A stretch of 10,048 nt of DNA. Origin: an uncultured Clostridia bacterium. Its GTDB lineage: Bacteria; Bacillota; Clostridia; Oscillospirales; Oscillospiraceae. The position numbers and the translations under genes were made by a program. The notes below the pieces were generated by a model that was not told where the DNA came from, ran no database searches, and was given only the letters and a program-made list of their open reading frames with translations. The stretch lies in contig CAMEIU010000073.1 of NCBI GenBank assembly GCA_945918815.1, positions 1 to 10,048 on the forward strand. Direction: 5' to 3'. Below, piece after piece: positions 1 to 6,423 of this stretch (the stretch's first letter is position 1; each line of letters begins with the position of its first letter).

Positions 1-64
1 GTATGCAGGCAGCTGCATCCTGGAACCAACTGCCAAACGGCGCGTCGGGTCGCCGCGCCCTACA
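1..64 (-). repeat. Intergenic palindromic repeat, type A, copy 1 (cut by window edge)
   Basis: On the minus strand this begins TGTAGGGCGCGGCGACCCGA and continues nearly identically to the copies at 2520-2609 and 8988-9077. Only about 64 of the 90 bp are present because the window starts inside the element. It lies in inverted orientation relative to the other two copies. It contains a GGCGCG/CGCGCC hairpin and an ATGCAG-CTGC-CTGCAT hairpin. It has no coding capacity; it is probably a non-autonomous, MITE/REP-like dispersed element whose family I cannot name. Confidence 0.8.
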
Positions 65-77
65 TGGGCGATACATC

Positions 78-100
78 ACATCAACAAATCCCAATTTCCC
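78..100 (+). repeat. Short flank repeat (arm module), copy 1
   Basis: ACATCAACAAATCCCAATTT followed by CCC. It recurs at 9087-9109 with one mismatch. Its inner 19 bases (82-100) recur exactly in inverted orientation at 6399-6417. At 1-100 and at 8988-9109 it sits just outside a type A palindrome, so it is probably an outer arm of a larger composite element. Confidence 0.7.
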
Positions 101-133
101 GCGTTGCCGGCGAAGTACCAAGGAGGTATCGAT

Positions 134-718
134 ATGGGTCAGAGCGACGACCTCTTCCGACAGGCCCAGGATGCGGAAAAAGACCGCAAAAAGAAAGAAA
201 AAAAGGAAAAATGGGCAAAGCGGGAGAAGAAATTCTGGAAGGCCTTCCTTTTCACCGAGGACGGCAAACCGAAAAGCGGTCTGCTCATCTATACCTTCTG
301 CATGAGCTTCCTGTTCCTGGCCATCTATATCGTGGCGTTCAACTATCTCATCGAGTGGCTGACGCCGCTAATGGCGGGACTCCCCACCCTTCTCTCCAAT
401 CTGCTGCAATCTCTGGCAGTCAGTCTCATTGGAATTCTGATTGGCTGGCTGCTCCACAAGGTCATCAAGGACAAGCGTGTGATTTTCGGCACGTTTCTCT
501 GGCTGGCCTTCTATCTGATTCTGGTGCTGGTTTCCCTGCTTATCATGCTGCGGGGCACCGGTACCATCGGCCTGTTCCTGAATTTCTATCTTTGGTTCAT
601 GGTCATTCCGGTGCTGACAGGCCTGGCGGCGTCCTTCGGAATGTACAAAAAGGACTATGTGCCGCCGAAGCAGCAAACGGAACAGGCGCCCTGGAAGCAA
701 TACAGCCAGCGGCGGTGA
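134..718 (+). CDS. Small four-helix membrane protein of unknown function
   Basis: This encodes 194 residues. I chose the ATG at 134 because AAGGAGGT (120-127) lies six bases upstream; an in-frame ATG at 104 has no such site and would put the Shine-Dalgarno inside the gene. The N-terminus is soluble and extremely basic: residues 15-37 are mostly Lys, Glu and Arg, probably a charged helix at the inner membrane face. Four hydrophobic segments follow, at roughly 50-70, 88-110, 117-139 and 145-167. A short polar tail rich in Gln, Lys and Pro ends the protein. There is no cleavable signal peptide and no motif I recognise. It is four bases upstream of the metallo-hydrolase gene and almost certainly co-transcribed with it. 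Membrane location is well supported; function is unknown. Confidence 0.85.
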   Translation: MGQSDDLFRQAQDAEKDRKKKEKKEKWAKREKKFWKAFLFTEDGKPKSGLLIYTFCMSFLFLAIYIVAFNYLIEWLTPLMAGLPTLLSNLLQSLAVSLIGILIGWLLHKVIKDKRVIFGTFLWLAFYLILVLVSLLIMLRGTGTIGLFLNFYLWFMVIPVLTGLAASFGMYKKDYVPPKQQTEQAPWKQYSQRR

Positions 719-722
719 TTCT

Positions 723-1700
723 ATGCTGAAACTGCATTTCATCAACGTGGCCGACGGCGATTCCATTCTGGTGGAAGCGCTGTCCGGCCCCAGGCCCTTC
801 CGGCTTCTGGTGGACACAGGCCTGTCCCGGGTGGAGCCGGTTCCAGGTTCCCTGCGGGGCAGCTGCGCGGCCTATTTGAAGCGGCTGGGCATCCGGCACA
901 TCGACGTGCTGGTTGTCACTCACCTGCATCTGGACCATTTCGGCGGGATTGGGGAACTGCTGCGGCAGGCTTCCGTGGACCGGGTCTATACGGGTTATGT
1001 TCCCCCGAGACCGGACCGCCGCCTCCCCCTCCGTCCCACGGCCCAGAAAACCATTCAGGGCCAGATTCAGTGTCTCAACCTCTGGTGCGAGACCGTAGCG
1101 CGGCTGGAACAGACCGGCTGCCAAATCCATACCGTGACCCACGACCAGGTTCTGACCCCGACAGACCGGCTGCGGGTGGAGCTGCTTGCGCCAAACAAGG
1201 CGGTGCAGGCCTTCCAAACACAGGTATGGGACCGGCTGCTGGACGGTCAGGCCGTGCCGGAGGACCTGGAATACTGGGCCTCCAAGGCCCGCAATCCCGG
1301 CTCCATGCGCCTGCGGCTCCAATATGCCGGCCGGCGGATCGAGCTGGCGGGCGACTGCTACGGGGCCATGTGGGACTGGGGGGATTTGAAGCCCTGCGAC
1401 ATTCTCAAGGTCCCCCACCACGGCGACTGCAAGGCCGTGACGGAGGAGCTGGTGCGAAAGCTACGCCCGCGCCATGCGGTGATCTCCTGCGCGGCGGAAT
1501 ACATCCCCCGCAAGGACCGGCCTTCGGCCAGAACCGCGGAACTGCTGACCGCCCAGGGCGCGCAGCTCTGGTTCACCGACGCGTTCTCCGCGCCCTGGCA
1601 TGCGGCGCCCCGGCAGTGGCCGGCGGCAGTATTTTCAATTCAAGAAGATGGAACAATCCTGACACCCAACGCTCCAACAGAAAGCGGGAGGTTAACATGA
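723..1700 (+). CDS. ComEC-like metallo-beta-lactamase-fold hydrolase (stand-alone, soluble)
   Basis: This encodes 325 residues. The N-terminus (LHFINVADGDSILVE, then LLVDTG at 28-33) is the typical opening of the ComEC/Rec2-type MBL domain. The metal site is visible as THLHLDHFGG (H67, H69, D71, H72), D211 in ELAGD, and the PHHGD segment (H232, H233) that corresponds to the PHHGS of ComEC relatives. NPGSMRLRLQYAG (191-203) matches the strand before the metal-binding Asp. There are no transmembrane segments, so it is not the competence channel itself; soluble relatives are generally predicted nucleases, phosphodiesterases or other hydrolases. The substrate is unknown. The start at 723 is four bases after the upstream stop and has only a weak GGTGA-type site. 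Its TGA overlaps the ATG of HAD-1 in an ATGA, implying translational coupling. Confidence 0.88.
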   Translation: MLKLHFINVADGDSILVEALSGPRPFRLLVDTGLSRVEPVPGSLRGSCAAYLKRLGIRHIDVLVVTHLHLDHFGGIGELLRQASVDRVYTGYVPPRPDRRLPLRPTAQKTIQGQIQCLNLWCETVARLEQTGCQIHTVTHDQVLTPTDRLRVELLAPNKAVQAFQTQVWDRLLDGQAVPEDLEYWASKARNPGSMRLRLQYAGRRIELAGDCYGAMWDWGDLKPCDILKVPHHGDCKAVTEELVRKLRPRHAVISCAAEYIPRKDRPSARTAELLTAQGAQLWFTDAFSAPWHAAPRQWPAAVFSIQEDGTILTPNAPTESGRLT

Positions 1701-2446
1701 TTACATCGGTACTATTTGACATGGGCGGCACTTTGGAGGATATCTTTGTGGACGCCCAATCCGAGTGGGACGCCATCGAGCGGCTGCAGGACATGCTGTG
1801 CAGCTATGGGCTGAACCCCAAGGTGGACAAGACGGAGCTGAAGCAGCGCGTGGACCAGGGCTGGGTGCGCTACGGCGCCTACCGGGACGCCCGGGATCAG
1901 GAGCTGAAGCCCATCGAAATCTGGTGCGACTACGTTCTGACGGACTTTGCCTTCCCCCGAGAGGCTCTGGCGCCCCACTGTGAAGAAATCGCCCATATGT
2001 GGGAGGTCACCCACTATCACCGCCGCCTCCGTCCCCGCGTGGCAGAGATGCTGGAGGGACTGAAGGGCCTGGGCCTGAAGCTGGGCGTGGTCAGCAACAC
2101 GGCGGCTCTGTATCAGGTATTTGACAGTCTGGAGGAATACGGCATCCGGGATTACTTCCAGGACGTGACCCTGTCCTCGGTCACCGGCTTCCGGAAACCA
2201 TGCACGGACATCTTTACGGTGGCCCTCCGGCAGCTGCAATCCAGGCCGGAGGAATGCGTCTATGTGGGCGACACCATTTCCAGAGACATCATCGGCTCCA
2301 ACCGGGGCGGATTCCACCCGCCCATCCAGATCTGCTCCCAGCTGACCCGGGAAAAAGACCAGGGCGTCCGCCACGAATTCGAGCCGGATTATATGGTGGC
2401 CGATATCTACGATGTGTACCCGGTGGTCCGGGAACTGGTGAAATAA
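1697..2446 (+). CDS. HAD-superfamily hydrolase, subclass IA-like (HAD-1)
   Basis: This encodes 249 residues. The start ATG overlaps the upstream TGA and is preceded by GGGAGG (1685-1690). HAD motif I is LFDMGGTL with nucleophile D8. The usual second Asp (D+2) is Gly10. Motif II is VVSNT (S133), motif III is RKP (K167), and motif IV is GDTISRD (D192, D197). Residues of about 15-110 form a mostly helical cap inserted between motifs I and II, as in subfamily I (C1 cap) phosphatases and dehalogenases. It aligns almost without gaps to HAD-2 at 4103-4858: the motif residues carry identical numbers, and both have PxQI- and PDY-type C-terminal segments. It is likely cytosolic and acts on a small phosphorylated metabolite. 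It is the only one of the five HADs outside the LacI-headed operon. Substrate unknown. Confidence 0.9.
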   Translation: MITSVLFDMGGTLEDIFVDAQSEWDAIERLQDMLCSYGLNPKVDKTELKQRVDQGWVRYGAYRDARDQELKPIEIWCDYVLTDFAFPREALAPHCEEIAHMWEVTHYHRRLRPRVAEMLEGLKGLGLKLGVVSNTAALYQVFDSLEEYGIRDYFQDVTLSSVTGFRKPCTDIFTVALRQLQSRPEECVYVGDTISRDIIGSNRGGFHPPIQICSQLTREKDQGVRHEFEPDYMVADIYDVYPVVRELVK

Positions 2447-2450
2447 GCAA

Positions 2451-2469
2451 AGCACCCTCGTGCTCTTTC
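2451..2469 (+). terminator. Possible weak terminator hairpin after HAD-1
   Basis: AGCAC-CCTC-GTGCT begins five bases after the HAD-1 stop codon and is followed by CTTTC. The stem is only five base pairs and the T-run is short, so intrinsic termination is plausible but weak. The hairpin is also the outer tip of a long inverted repeat pairing with 2641-2672. Confidence 0.4.
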
Positions 2470-2519
2470 AGAAACGCTGATCGATTTCTTCCGTGTCATT
2501 GCTGTGAAAAATCCCTTCC

Positions 2520-2609
2520 TGTAGGGCGCGGCGACCCGACGCGCCGTTGGGCAGCCGGTCACAGGACGCAGCTGCCTGTATGCGGCACGTCCAGTGGCCG
2601 TGCCCTACA
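2520..2609 (+). repeat. Intergenic palindromic repeat, type A, copy 2
   Basis: This is a 90-bp element with terminal inverted repeats: TGTAGGGCGCGGC at the left and GCCGTGCCCTACA at the right, matching at 12 of 13 positions. Internal hairpins are GGCGCG...CGCGCC and GGCACG...CGTGCC. It matches copy 3 (8988-9077) at 82 of 90 positions by my count; five of the eight differences cluster in the central spacer. It has no ORF. Confidence 0.85.
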
Positions 2610-2652
2610 AGCGCTTTTCACAAACATGCATACGTTGAACCAGTGTTTCCCG

Positions 2653-2672
2653 AAAAGGAGGCACGAGGGTGC
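2653..2672 (-). terminator. Possible weak terminator hairpin after the LacI-family gene
   Basis: Read on the minus strand this is GCAC-CCTC-GTGC followed by CTCCTTTT, 18 bases beyond the repressor stop codon. The four-base-pair stem is short, so confidence is low. It mirrors the hairpin at 2451-2469. Confidence 0.35.
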
Positions 2673-2689
2673 GGTGTTTCTTGTCAGAT

Positions 2690-3700
2690 TTATCCTTCCA
2701 CCCTGGCGCAGGAGGCGCGCTCGACCAAAGTCGGCATCAGGATCCGGTGGGTGTAACCGGACAGCTCATTTTGAATTTTATCCAGCAGGCTGTCCACCAC
2801 CACGGAGGCCAGCATTTTTTTCGGCTGCTCGATGGTGGTCAGGTTGATTCTGGGCAAGCCGCTGTCGCGGATATTGTCAAAGCCAAGCAGGGAGATGTCC
2901 TCCGGGATGCGGATCTTCTCCTCCTCCGCCGCCTGCATGACGCCCAGGGCGTTGGTATCGGTGGCGGCAAAGATGGCGGTGAAATGCCGCTCCTGGGCAA
3001 AGAGCTGCTTTGCCAGCTGGTAACCGTATTTGATGGAGGTGGCCGAGAAGGTGTTGTTGCAGTACTGGGGCGTCAGGCCCAGCTCATGGCAGGCGGCGGC
3101 ATAGCCCTCGGCCCGGAGCTGATGGGTGGTGCTGCCCCGGCGGCGGCCGAAATAGAGGATGTCCCGATGCCCCAGGCCATAGAGATACTCCACGCCGATC
3201 CGCGCGCCCCGGTAGTTGTCCACAGACACATAGCTCTCCGGCATCTCCCGGAGATTTTCCCCGGCGAACACCGTGGGCAGGCGGCCCAGATAGGGCGACA
3301 GAGACTGATAGCTCTCCGGTCCCGTGGGGAACAGGATGACGCCGTCCACCTGGCGGCCGATCATCAGCTCAAAGAGCTCCCGCTCCAGCTCCAGATCCCG
3401 GGAGGAATTGCAGAGGATGATATTATAGCCTCTGGCCCTGGCCTGCCGGTCGATGTGATAGGCCAGCTCCGACATAAAGGGATTGTTGACGTCCGGCAAA
3501 ATCAGACCCAGCAGCTTGGTGCTTTTCATGACCATGGACCGGGCCACGGTGTTGGCCGTGTAGTTCATCTCCTTGCAGACCTGCAGGATCCGCTCCCGGG
3601 TATCTGCGCTGATCTCCGGGCTGCCGGAGAGGGCGCGGGAAACCGTGGAATAGGAAACGCCTGCCGCTTTTGCAACGTCTTTGATCGTCACATTCTTCAT
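2690..3700 (-). CDS. LacI/GalR-family transcriptional repressor
   Basis: This encodes 336 residues from the ATG at 3700, which has GAGGAGGG (3707-3714 on the plus strand) six bases upstream. An in-frame extension to 3775 would run through the promoter and lacks a site. The N-terminal LacI helix-turn-helix is clear: VTIKDVAKAAGVSYSTVSRALSG (residues 4-26). The hinge helix region is NYTANTVARSMVMK (46-59). The periplasmic-binding-protein-like ligand domain follows: LLGLILPDVNNPF (63-75), GVILFP (120-125), FAATDTNALGVMQA (244-257) and ISLLGFDNI (269-277). It binds DNA as a dimer and probably senses a small ligand, often a sugar or sugar phosphate in this family. It is divergent from the HAD-2 operon, which is the likely target. 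Confidence 0.93.
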   Translation of the reverse strand: MKNVTIKDVAKAAGVSYSTVSRALSGSPEISADTRERILQVCKEMNYTANTVARSMVMKSTKLLGLILPDVNNPFMSELAYHIDRQARARGYNIILCNSSRDLELERELFELMIGRQVDGVILFPTGPESYQSLSPYLGRLPTVFAGENLREMPESYVSVDNYRGARIGVEYLYGLGHRDILYFGRRRGSTTHQLRAEGYAAACHELGLTPQYCNNTFSATSIKYGYQLAKQLFAQERHFTAIFAATDTNALGVMQAAEEEKIRIPEDISLLGFDNIRDSGLPRINLTTIEQPKKMLASVVVDSLLDKIQNELSGYTHRILMPTLVERASCARVEG

Positions 3701-3746
3701 TTGCGTCCCTCCTCTTCGAAAATGTTCCGGTTTCATTTGCACTTCT

Positions 3747-3775
3747 ATTGTAAATTCAACTTCCGAAAATTGCAA
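3747..3775 (-). promoter_or_regulatory. Predicted sigma-A promoter of the LacI-family gene
   Basis: On the minus strand, TTGCAA (3775-3770) and TACAAT (3752-3747) are separated by exactly 17 bases. This places the transcription start near 3740, about 40 bases before the start codon. Confidence 0.65.
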
Positions 3776-3910
3776 GCACTATTTTGTGAAAAGAAACAAA
3801 TATAAAAAAATATCCCGTCAAATATGGGTTAATCATCACAAAAATCAGGCGGTATCTCAGAAAACCGGTAAAGAACCGCAGGATATTACGGGAAGCATTC
3901 CGGTCAATCT

Positions 3911-3935
3911 TCGGAAATTTTCATTTTATTTCCGA
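3911..3935. promoter_or_regulatory. Inverted repeat, possible second regulatory site
   Basis: TCGGAAAT and ATTTCCGA form perfect 8-base arms with a 9-base AT-rich spacer, roughly 70 bases upstream of the -35 box of the rightward promoter. It could bind a dimeric regulator. There is no T-run, so it is not an obvious terminator. Confidence 0.35.
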
Positions 3936-4004
3936 TAAAATTTGAAATATATCGTTTTAACATATAAAATGTTCATAATATTGACCAAAAAGTTAGATTT
4001 ATTG

Positions 4005-4033
4005 TTGACAAAGTCAGAAACATACGGTAAAAT
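4005..4033 (+). promoter_or_regulatory. Predicted strong sigma-A promoter of the HAD-2 operon
   Basis: TTGACA (4005-4010) and TAAAAT (4028-4033) are separated by exactly 17 bases. This is a perfect -35 box and a near-consensus -10 box. Transcription would start near 4040, leaving a leader of about 60 bases before the HAD-2 start. Confidence 0.8.
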
Positions 4034-4048
4034 GAAGCCAGAAGCAAA

Positions 4049-4064
4049 GCGGAAACGTTTGAAG
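4049..4064. promoter_or_regulatory. Candidate LacI-family operator
   Basis: GCGGAAACGTTTGAAG contains the perfect palindrome AAACGTTT (4053-4060) centred on CG, the typical core of LacI/GalR-family operators. It lies about +13 to +20 from the predicted start site of the rightward promoter, where a bound repressor would block initiation or early elongation. Assigning it to the adjacent repressor is inference. Confidence 0.6.
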
Positions 4065-4102
4065 CCCCGTTTGCGGACGGCACAAGGTAAGGAGGCGCGG
4101 AT

Positions 4103-4858
4103 ATGATTCAAGCGGTTTTATTCGACCTGGGCGGCACCCTGCACACGGCGGACTCGCCGGCGGGCCGGGACGTGTGGTTCTGCCGGCGGCTCCTGGACCG
4201 GCTGGCGGATTACGGCATCCGGCTGGATACCGCGCCGGAAGCCCTGGCCCGGTCTCTCCACGAAAACAGTGAGGTCTATAAGCACGCCTCCGAGGAAACG
4301 CTCCGGGAACTGCCCGCGGCGGAAATCTGGAGCCGGTATTATCTGCGGGAGTTCGGCCTGACCGAGGCCCAGCTGGCTCCCATGGCGGAGGAACTGAGCT
4401 TCCTCTACGACTACGAGCGGGTCCGGGTCCTGCGCCGTCCCCACCTGCGGGAGACTTTGGAGACGCTGCGCCAGATGGGCCTTCGGATGGGCGTCATCAG
4501 CAACATCATCTCCACTTCCGTGGTGCCCCACTTCCTGCGGGAATACGGCGTGGACCAATATATGGAGTGCGTCGTTCTCTCCAGCGAAACCGGCGTCCGC
4601 AAGCCCTCGGCGGAGATCTTCCGGGTGGCCGAGAAAAAAATGGGCCTGAAGCCGGAGGAGCTGGCCTATGTGGGCGATACCATCTCCCGGGACGTCCGGG
4701 GCGTCCGCAACGCCGGATGGAAATGCATGATCCAGATCCGCAACCCAGGCGTGGCCCACCGGGACAAGGGCCTGGAACACAGCGGCTACACGCCGGACTA
4801 TCTCATTGAAGACCTGGCCGAGATCCCGGCCATCTTGATAAAAGAAAATCAAAATTGA
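4103..4858 (+). CDS. HAD-superfamily hydrolase (HAD-2), first gene of the operon
   Basis: This encodes 251 residues. The start is supported by AAGGAGG (4089-4095), seven bases upstream. Motif I is LFDLGGTL (nucleophile D8; D+2 is Gly10), motif II is VISNI (S133), motif III is RKP (K167), and motif IV is GDTISRD (D192, D197). A helical cap occupies roughly residues 20-110. It is the closest relative of HAD-1: the motif numbers are the same and motif IV is identical. The C-terminus ends in a YTPDYLIEDLAEI segment, the PDY-I-DI pattern shared by most of the set. It is probably a cytosolic phosphatase or phosphatase-like enzyme of unknown substrate. It is transcribed from the promoter at 4005-4033 and is probably under the divergent LacI-type repressor. 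Confidence 0.9.
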   Translation: MIQAVLFDLGGTLHTADSPAGRDVWFCRRLLDRLADYGIRLDTAPEALARSLHENSEVYKHASEETLRELPAAEIWSRYYLREFGLTEAQLAPMAEELSFLYDYERVRVLRRPHLRETLETLRQMGLRMGVISNIISTSVVPHFLREYGVDQYMECVVLSSETGVRKPSAEIFRVAEKKMGLKPEELAYVGDTISRDVRGVRNAGWKCMIQIRNPGVAHRDKGLEHSGYTPDYLIEDLAEIPAILIKENQN

Positions 4859-4903
4859 ACACAATTCCGCAGAAAAAAATTAACCCGAACACAAATTCCG
4901 CAG
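4857..4903. repeat. Short tandem duplication upstream of HAD-3
   Basis: GAACACAATTCCGCAG (4857-4872) is repeated as GAACACAAATTCCGCAG (4887-4903), a 30-base period with one inserted A. The first copy overlaps the HAD-2 stop codon. The arms are not inverted, so no hairpin is implied. It may be a local duplication or a paired binding site. Confidence 0.5.
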
Positions 4904-4931
4904 CGTAAAAAGAAACCGAGGAGGAGACTGT

Positions 4932-5663
4932 ATGAAGTCCAATATCGATACGATTTTCTTCGACGTGGGCGCGACCCTTCGCTATGTGGTGGAGGACCCG
5001 GAATTCGCCGCCAACGCCGAGCGGGAGCTCATGGAGCTGGTAGGCGCCACGGAGCCCCACGACGTCTTTTTTGAAAAGCTCAACAAAAACTGGAAAGCCT
5101 ACCGCAAGCTGGCCAAAACCGAGCTGCTGGATGTCTCCGAAATGGAGCTGTGGCTCCAATATCTGCTGCCGGACTATCCCGCCGACCGCATCGCGCCCCA
5201 TGCCGCCCGTCTGACCCGCCTGTGGCGGGACCATGACGGCCGCCGTCTGGCCCACAAGGATGTGGTGCCCACCCTGCATGAGCTGCAGCGGCGGGGATAC
5301 AAGCTGGGCATCATCGCCAACACCATCACCGAGACCGAAATCCCCGACTGGATGTGCCAGGCCCATGTGGCAGGCTGCTTCAAGACCGTCATCCTCTCCT
5401 CCAAGGTGCGGCTCCGCAAGCCGGACCCGGCCATCTATCTGCTGGCTGCCCGCTGCATCGGCTCCAAGCCGGAGGACTGCGCTTACGTCGGCGACAACCC
5501 CGTCCGGGACGTGGAGGGCGCGATCAACGCCGGATACGGCAGCATGATCCTCTATGAAGACGCCGGCACCGCCGACCGGGAGGGCAAGGCCCCCTCGGTA
5601 CAGCCCAACGAGCGCATCCGTGCCATCGGCGAGCTGCTGGACCTGTTCCCCGACCGGAACTGA
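4932..5663 (+). CDS. HAD-superfamily hydrolase-like protein (HAD-3), motif II Ser replaced by Ala
   Basis: This encodes 243 residues. The start has AGGAGG (4919-4924) seven bases upstream. Motif I is FFDVGATL (D11; D+2 is Gly13). Motif II reads GIIANT, so the Ser/Thr that normally binds the transferring phosphoryl group is Ala129. Motif III is RKPDP (K163) and motif IV is GDNPVRD (D188, D193). The cap spans roughly residues 20-105. Loss of the motif II hydroxyl is expected to weaken catalysis in the canonical mechanism; the protein may be slow, use a changed substrate, or act as a binding partner. It groups by eye with HAD-4 and HAD-5 (LRKPDPAIY, YKLGII, EIPDW) more than with HAD-1 and HAD-2. 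It is eight bases upstream of HAD-4. Confidence 0.88.
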   Translation: MKSNIDTIFFDVGATLRYVVEDPEFAANAERELMELVGATEPHDVFFEKLNKNWKAYRKLAKTELLDVSEMELWLQYLLPDYPADRIAPHAARLTRLWRDHDGRRLAHKDVVPTLHELQRRGYKLGIIANTITETEIPDWMCQAHVAGCFKTVILSSKVRLRKPDPAIYLLAARCIGSKPEDCAYVGDNPVRDVEGAINAGYGSMILYEDAGTADREGKAPSVQPNERIRAIGELLDLFPDRN

Positions 5664-5671
5664 GGTGCGGT

Positions 5672-6394
5672 ATGGCGGAAATCAAAGGCGTGTTTTTTGA
5701 CCTGGGCGGCACCCTCCGCATTGCGGAGCAGGTGCCGGAACACCAGGAACGGGCCAAAGCCCGCATGGCGGAGCTGGCCGGGGCCGAAGACGTGCAGGGC
5801 TTCATCGACATGGTGGAAGCCCGCTACGAGCCCTACCGGGTCTGGGCTCTGGGTGAAAACAAGGAGGCCGGGGATTACGACCTGTGGGCCAAGTGGCTCC
5901 TGCCGGAGCTGCCGGAGGAGAAATTGCAGGCCATCTGCCACGAAATGACCTACCAGTACCGGCAGGTCAAAGGCCTCCGGCACATTGTGGACGGTGGCCT
6001 GGAGGTCATCCAGACGTTGCACCGGCGGGGCTACAAGCTGGGCATCATCTCCAACCTGATCGGAGAAGAGGAAATCCCCAACTGGCTTCGGGACGACGGA
6101 CTGGAGCAGTACTTCGACGCATTGGTGCTGTCCTCCGTATGCCACATCCGCAAGCCGGATCCGGCCATGTATTGGATGGGCTGCGACCAGCTGGGCCTGA
6201 AGCCGGAGGAATGCGCCTCCGTGGCCGACAACCTGAACCGGGACATCACCGGCGCCAAGGCCGCCGGGATCGGGGCCAACATTCTGTTCATCAGCCCGGA
6301 AAAGCTGGCGAAAAAGACCATCACCGACGAAAACCGGCCGGACTACATCGTCCACCGGTTCCTGGATATTCTGGACCTGCCGATGCTGCAGTGA
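5672..6394 (+). CDS. HAD-superfamily hydrolase (HAD-4)
   Basis: This encodes 240 residues. Its ribosome binding site, GAGGTG (5662-5667), overlaps the stop codon of HAD-3, so the two are translationally linked. Motif I is FFDLGGTL (D10; D+2 is Gly12), motif II is IISNL (S127), and motif III is RKPDP (K161). Motif IV reads VADNLNRD: both aspartates remain (D186, D191), but the usual Gly before the first is Ala185. A helical cap covers about residues 18-105. The segment GEEEIPNWLRDDGLEQYFD after motif II resembles the equivalent part of HAD-3 and HAD-5. The C-terminus has NRPDYIVHRFLDILDL. Substrate unknown. A 150-bp palindromic element lies immediately downstream. Confidence 0.9.
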   Translation: MAEIKGVFFDLGGTLRIAEQVPEHQERAKARMAELAGAEDVQGFIDMVEARYEPYRVWALGENKEAGDYDLWAKWLLPELPEEKLQAICHEMTYQYRQVKGLRHIVDGGLEVIQTLHRRGYKLGIISNLIGEEEIPNWLRDDGLEQYFDALVLSSVCHIRKPDPAMYWMGCDQLGLKPEECASVADNLNRDITGAKAAGIGANILFISPEKLAKKTITDENRPDYIVHRFLDILDLPMLQ

Positions 6395-6398
6395 GAAC

Positions 6399-6417
6399 GG
6401 GAAATTGGGATTTGTTG
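6399..6417 (-). repeat. Short flank repeat (arm module), inverted copy
   Basis: GGGAAATTGGGATTTGTTG is the exact reverse complement of 82-100. Here it flanks the type B palindrome rather than type A. A partial partner, CAAATCCCA (6590-6598), lies on the far side of that palindrome in the opposite orientation, so the two form outer arms. Confidence 0.65.
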
Positions 6418-6423
6418 CACAGA

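Larger units (their letters stand above)
2452..2672. repeat. Nested inverted-repeat region between convergent genes
   Basis: The left arm, 2452-2479 (starting GCACCCTCGTGC), is the approximate reverse complement of 2641-2672 (ending GCACGAGGGTGC). The arms differ by a few mismatches and small gaps. Inside them TGTGAAAA (2503-2510) pairs with TTTTCACA (2615-2622). Inside that sits the 90-bp type A palindrome. The arms begin 6 bases after the HAD-1 stop and 18 bases after the lacI-type gene stop, so the structure fills nearly the whole convergent gap. It could insulate the two transcripts or be a composite insertion. Confidence 0.65.
3701..4102. other. AT-rich divergent control region
   Basis: This gap of about 400 bases separates the repressor gene from HAD-2 and is clearly more AT-rich than the coding sequence. 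It holds a promoter for each direction and a candidate operator, each listed separately. It also has an inverted repeat, TCGGAAAT (3911-3918) with ATTTCCGA (3928-3935), nine bases apart, and a smaller GGAA-GCA-TTCC palindrome near 3893-3903. Short ORFs on either strand here have no ribosome binding sites worth calling. Confidence 0.75.

Noticed and set aside
1070..1696. In-frame upstream extension of HAD-1 into the metallo-hydrolase gene
   Set aside because: HAD motif I begins right after the ATG at 1697, which has its own GGGAGG site. The upstream part is an out-of-frame reading of the MBL gene.
2669..3805. Long plus-strand open frame opposite the LacI-family gene
   Set aside because: The minus strand encodes an unmistakable LacI protein with a promoter and ribosome binding site. 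The plus-strand product is compositionally biased and resembles nothing.
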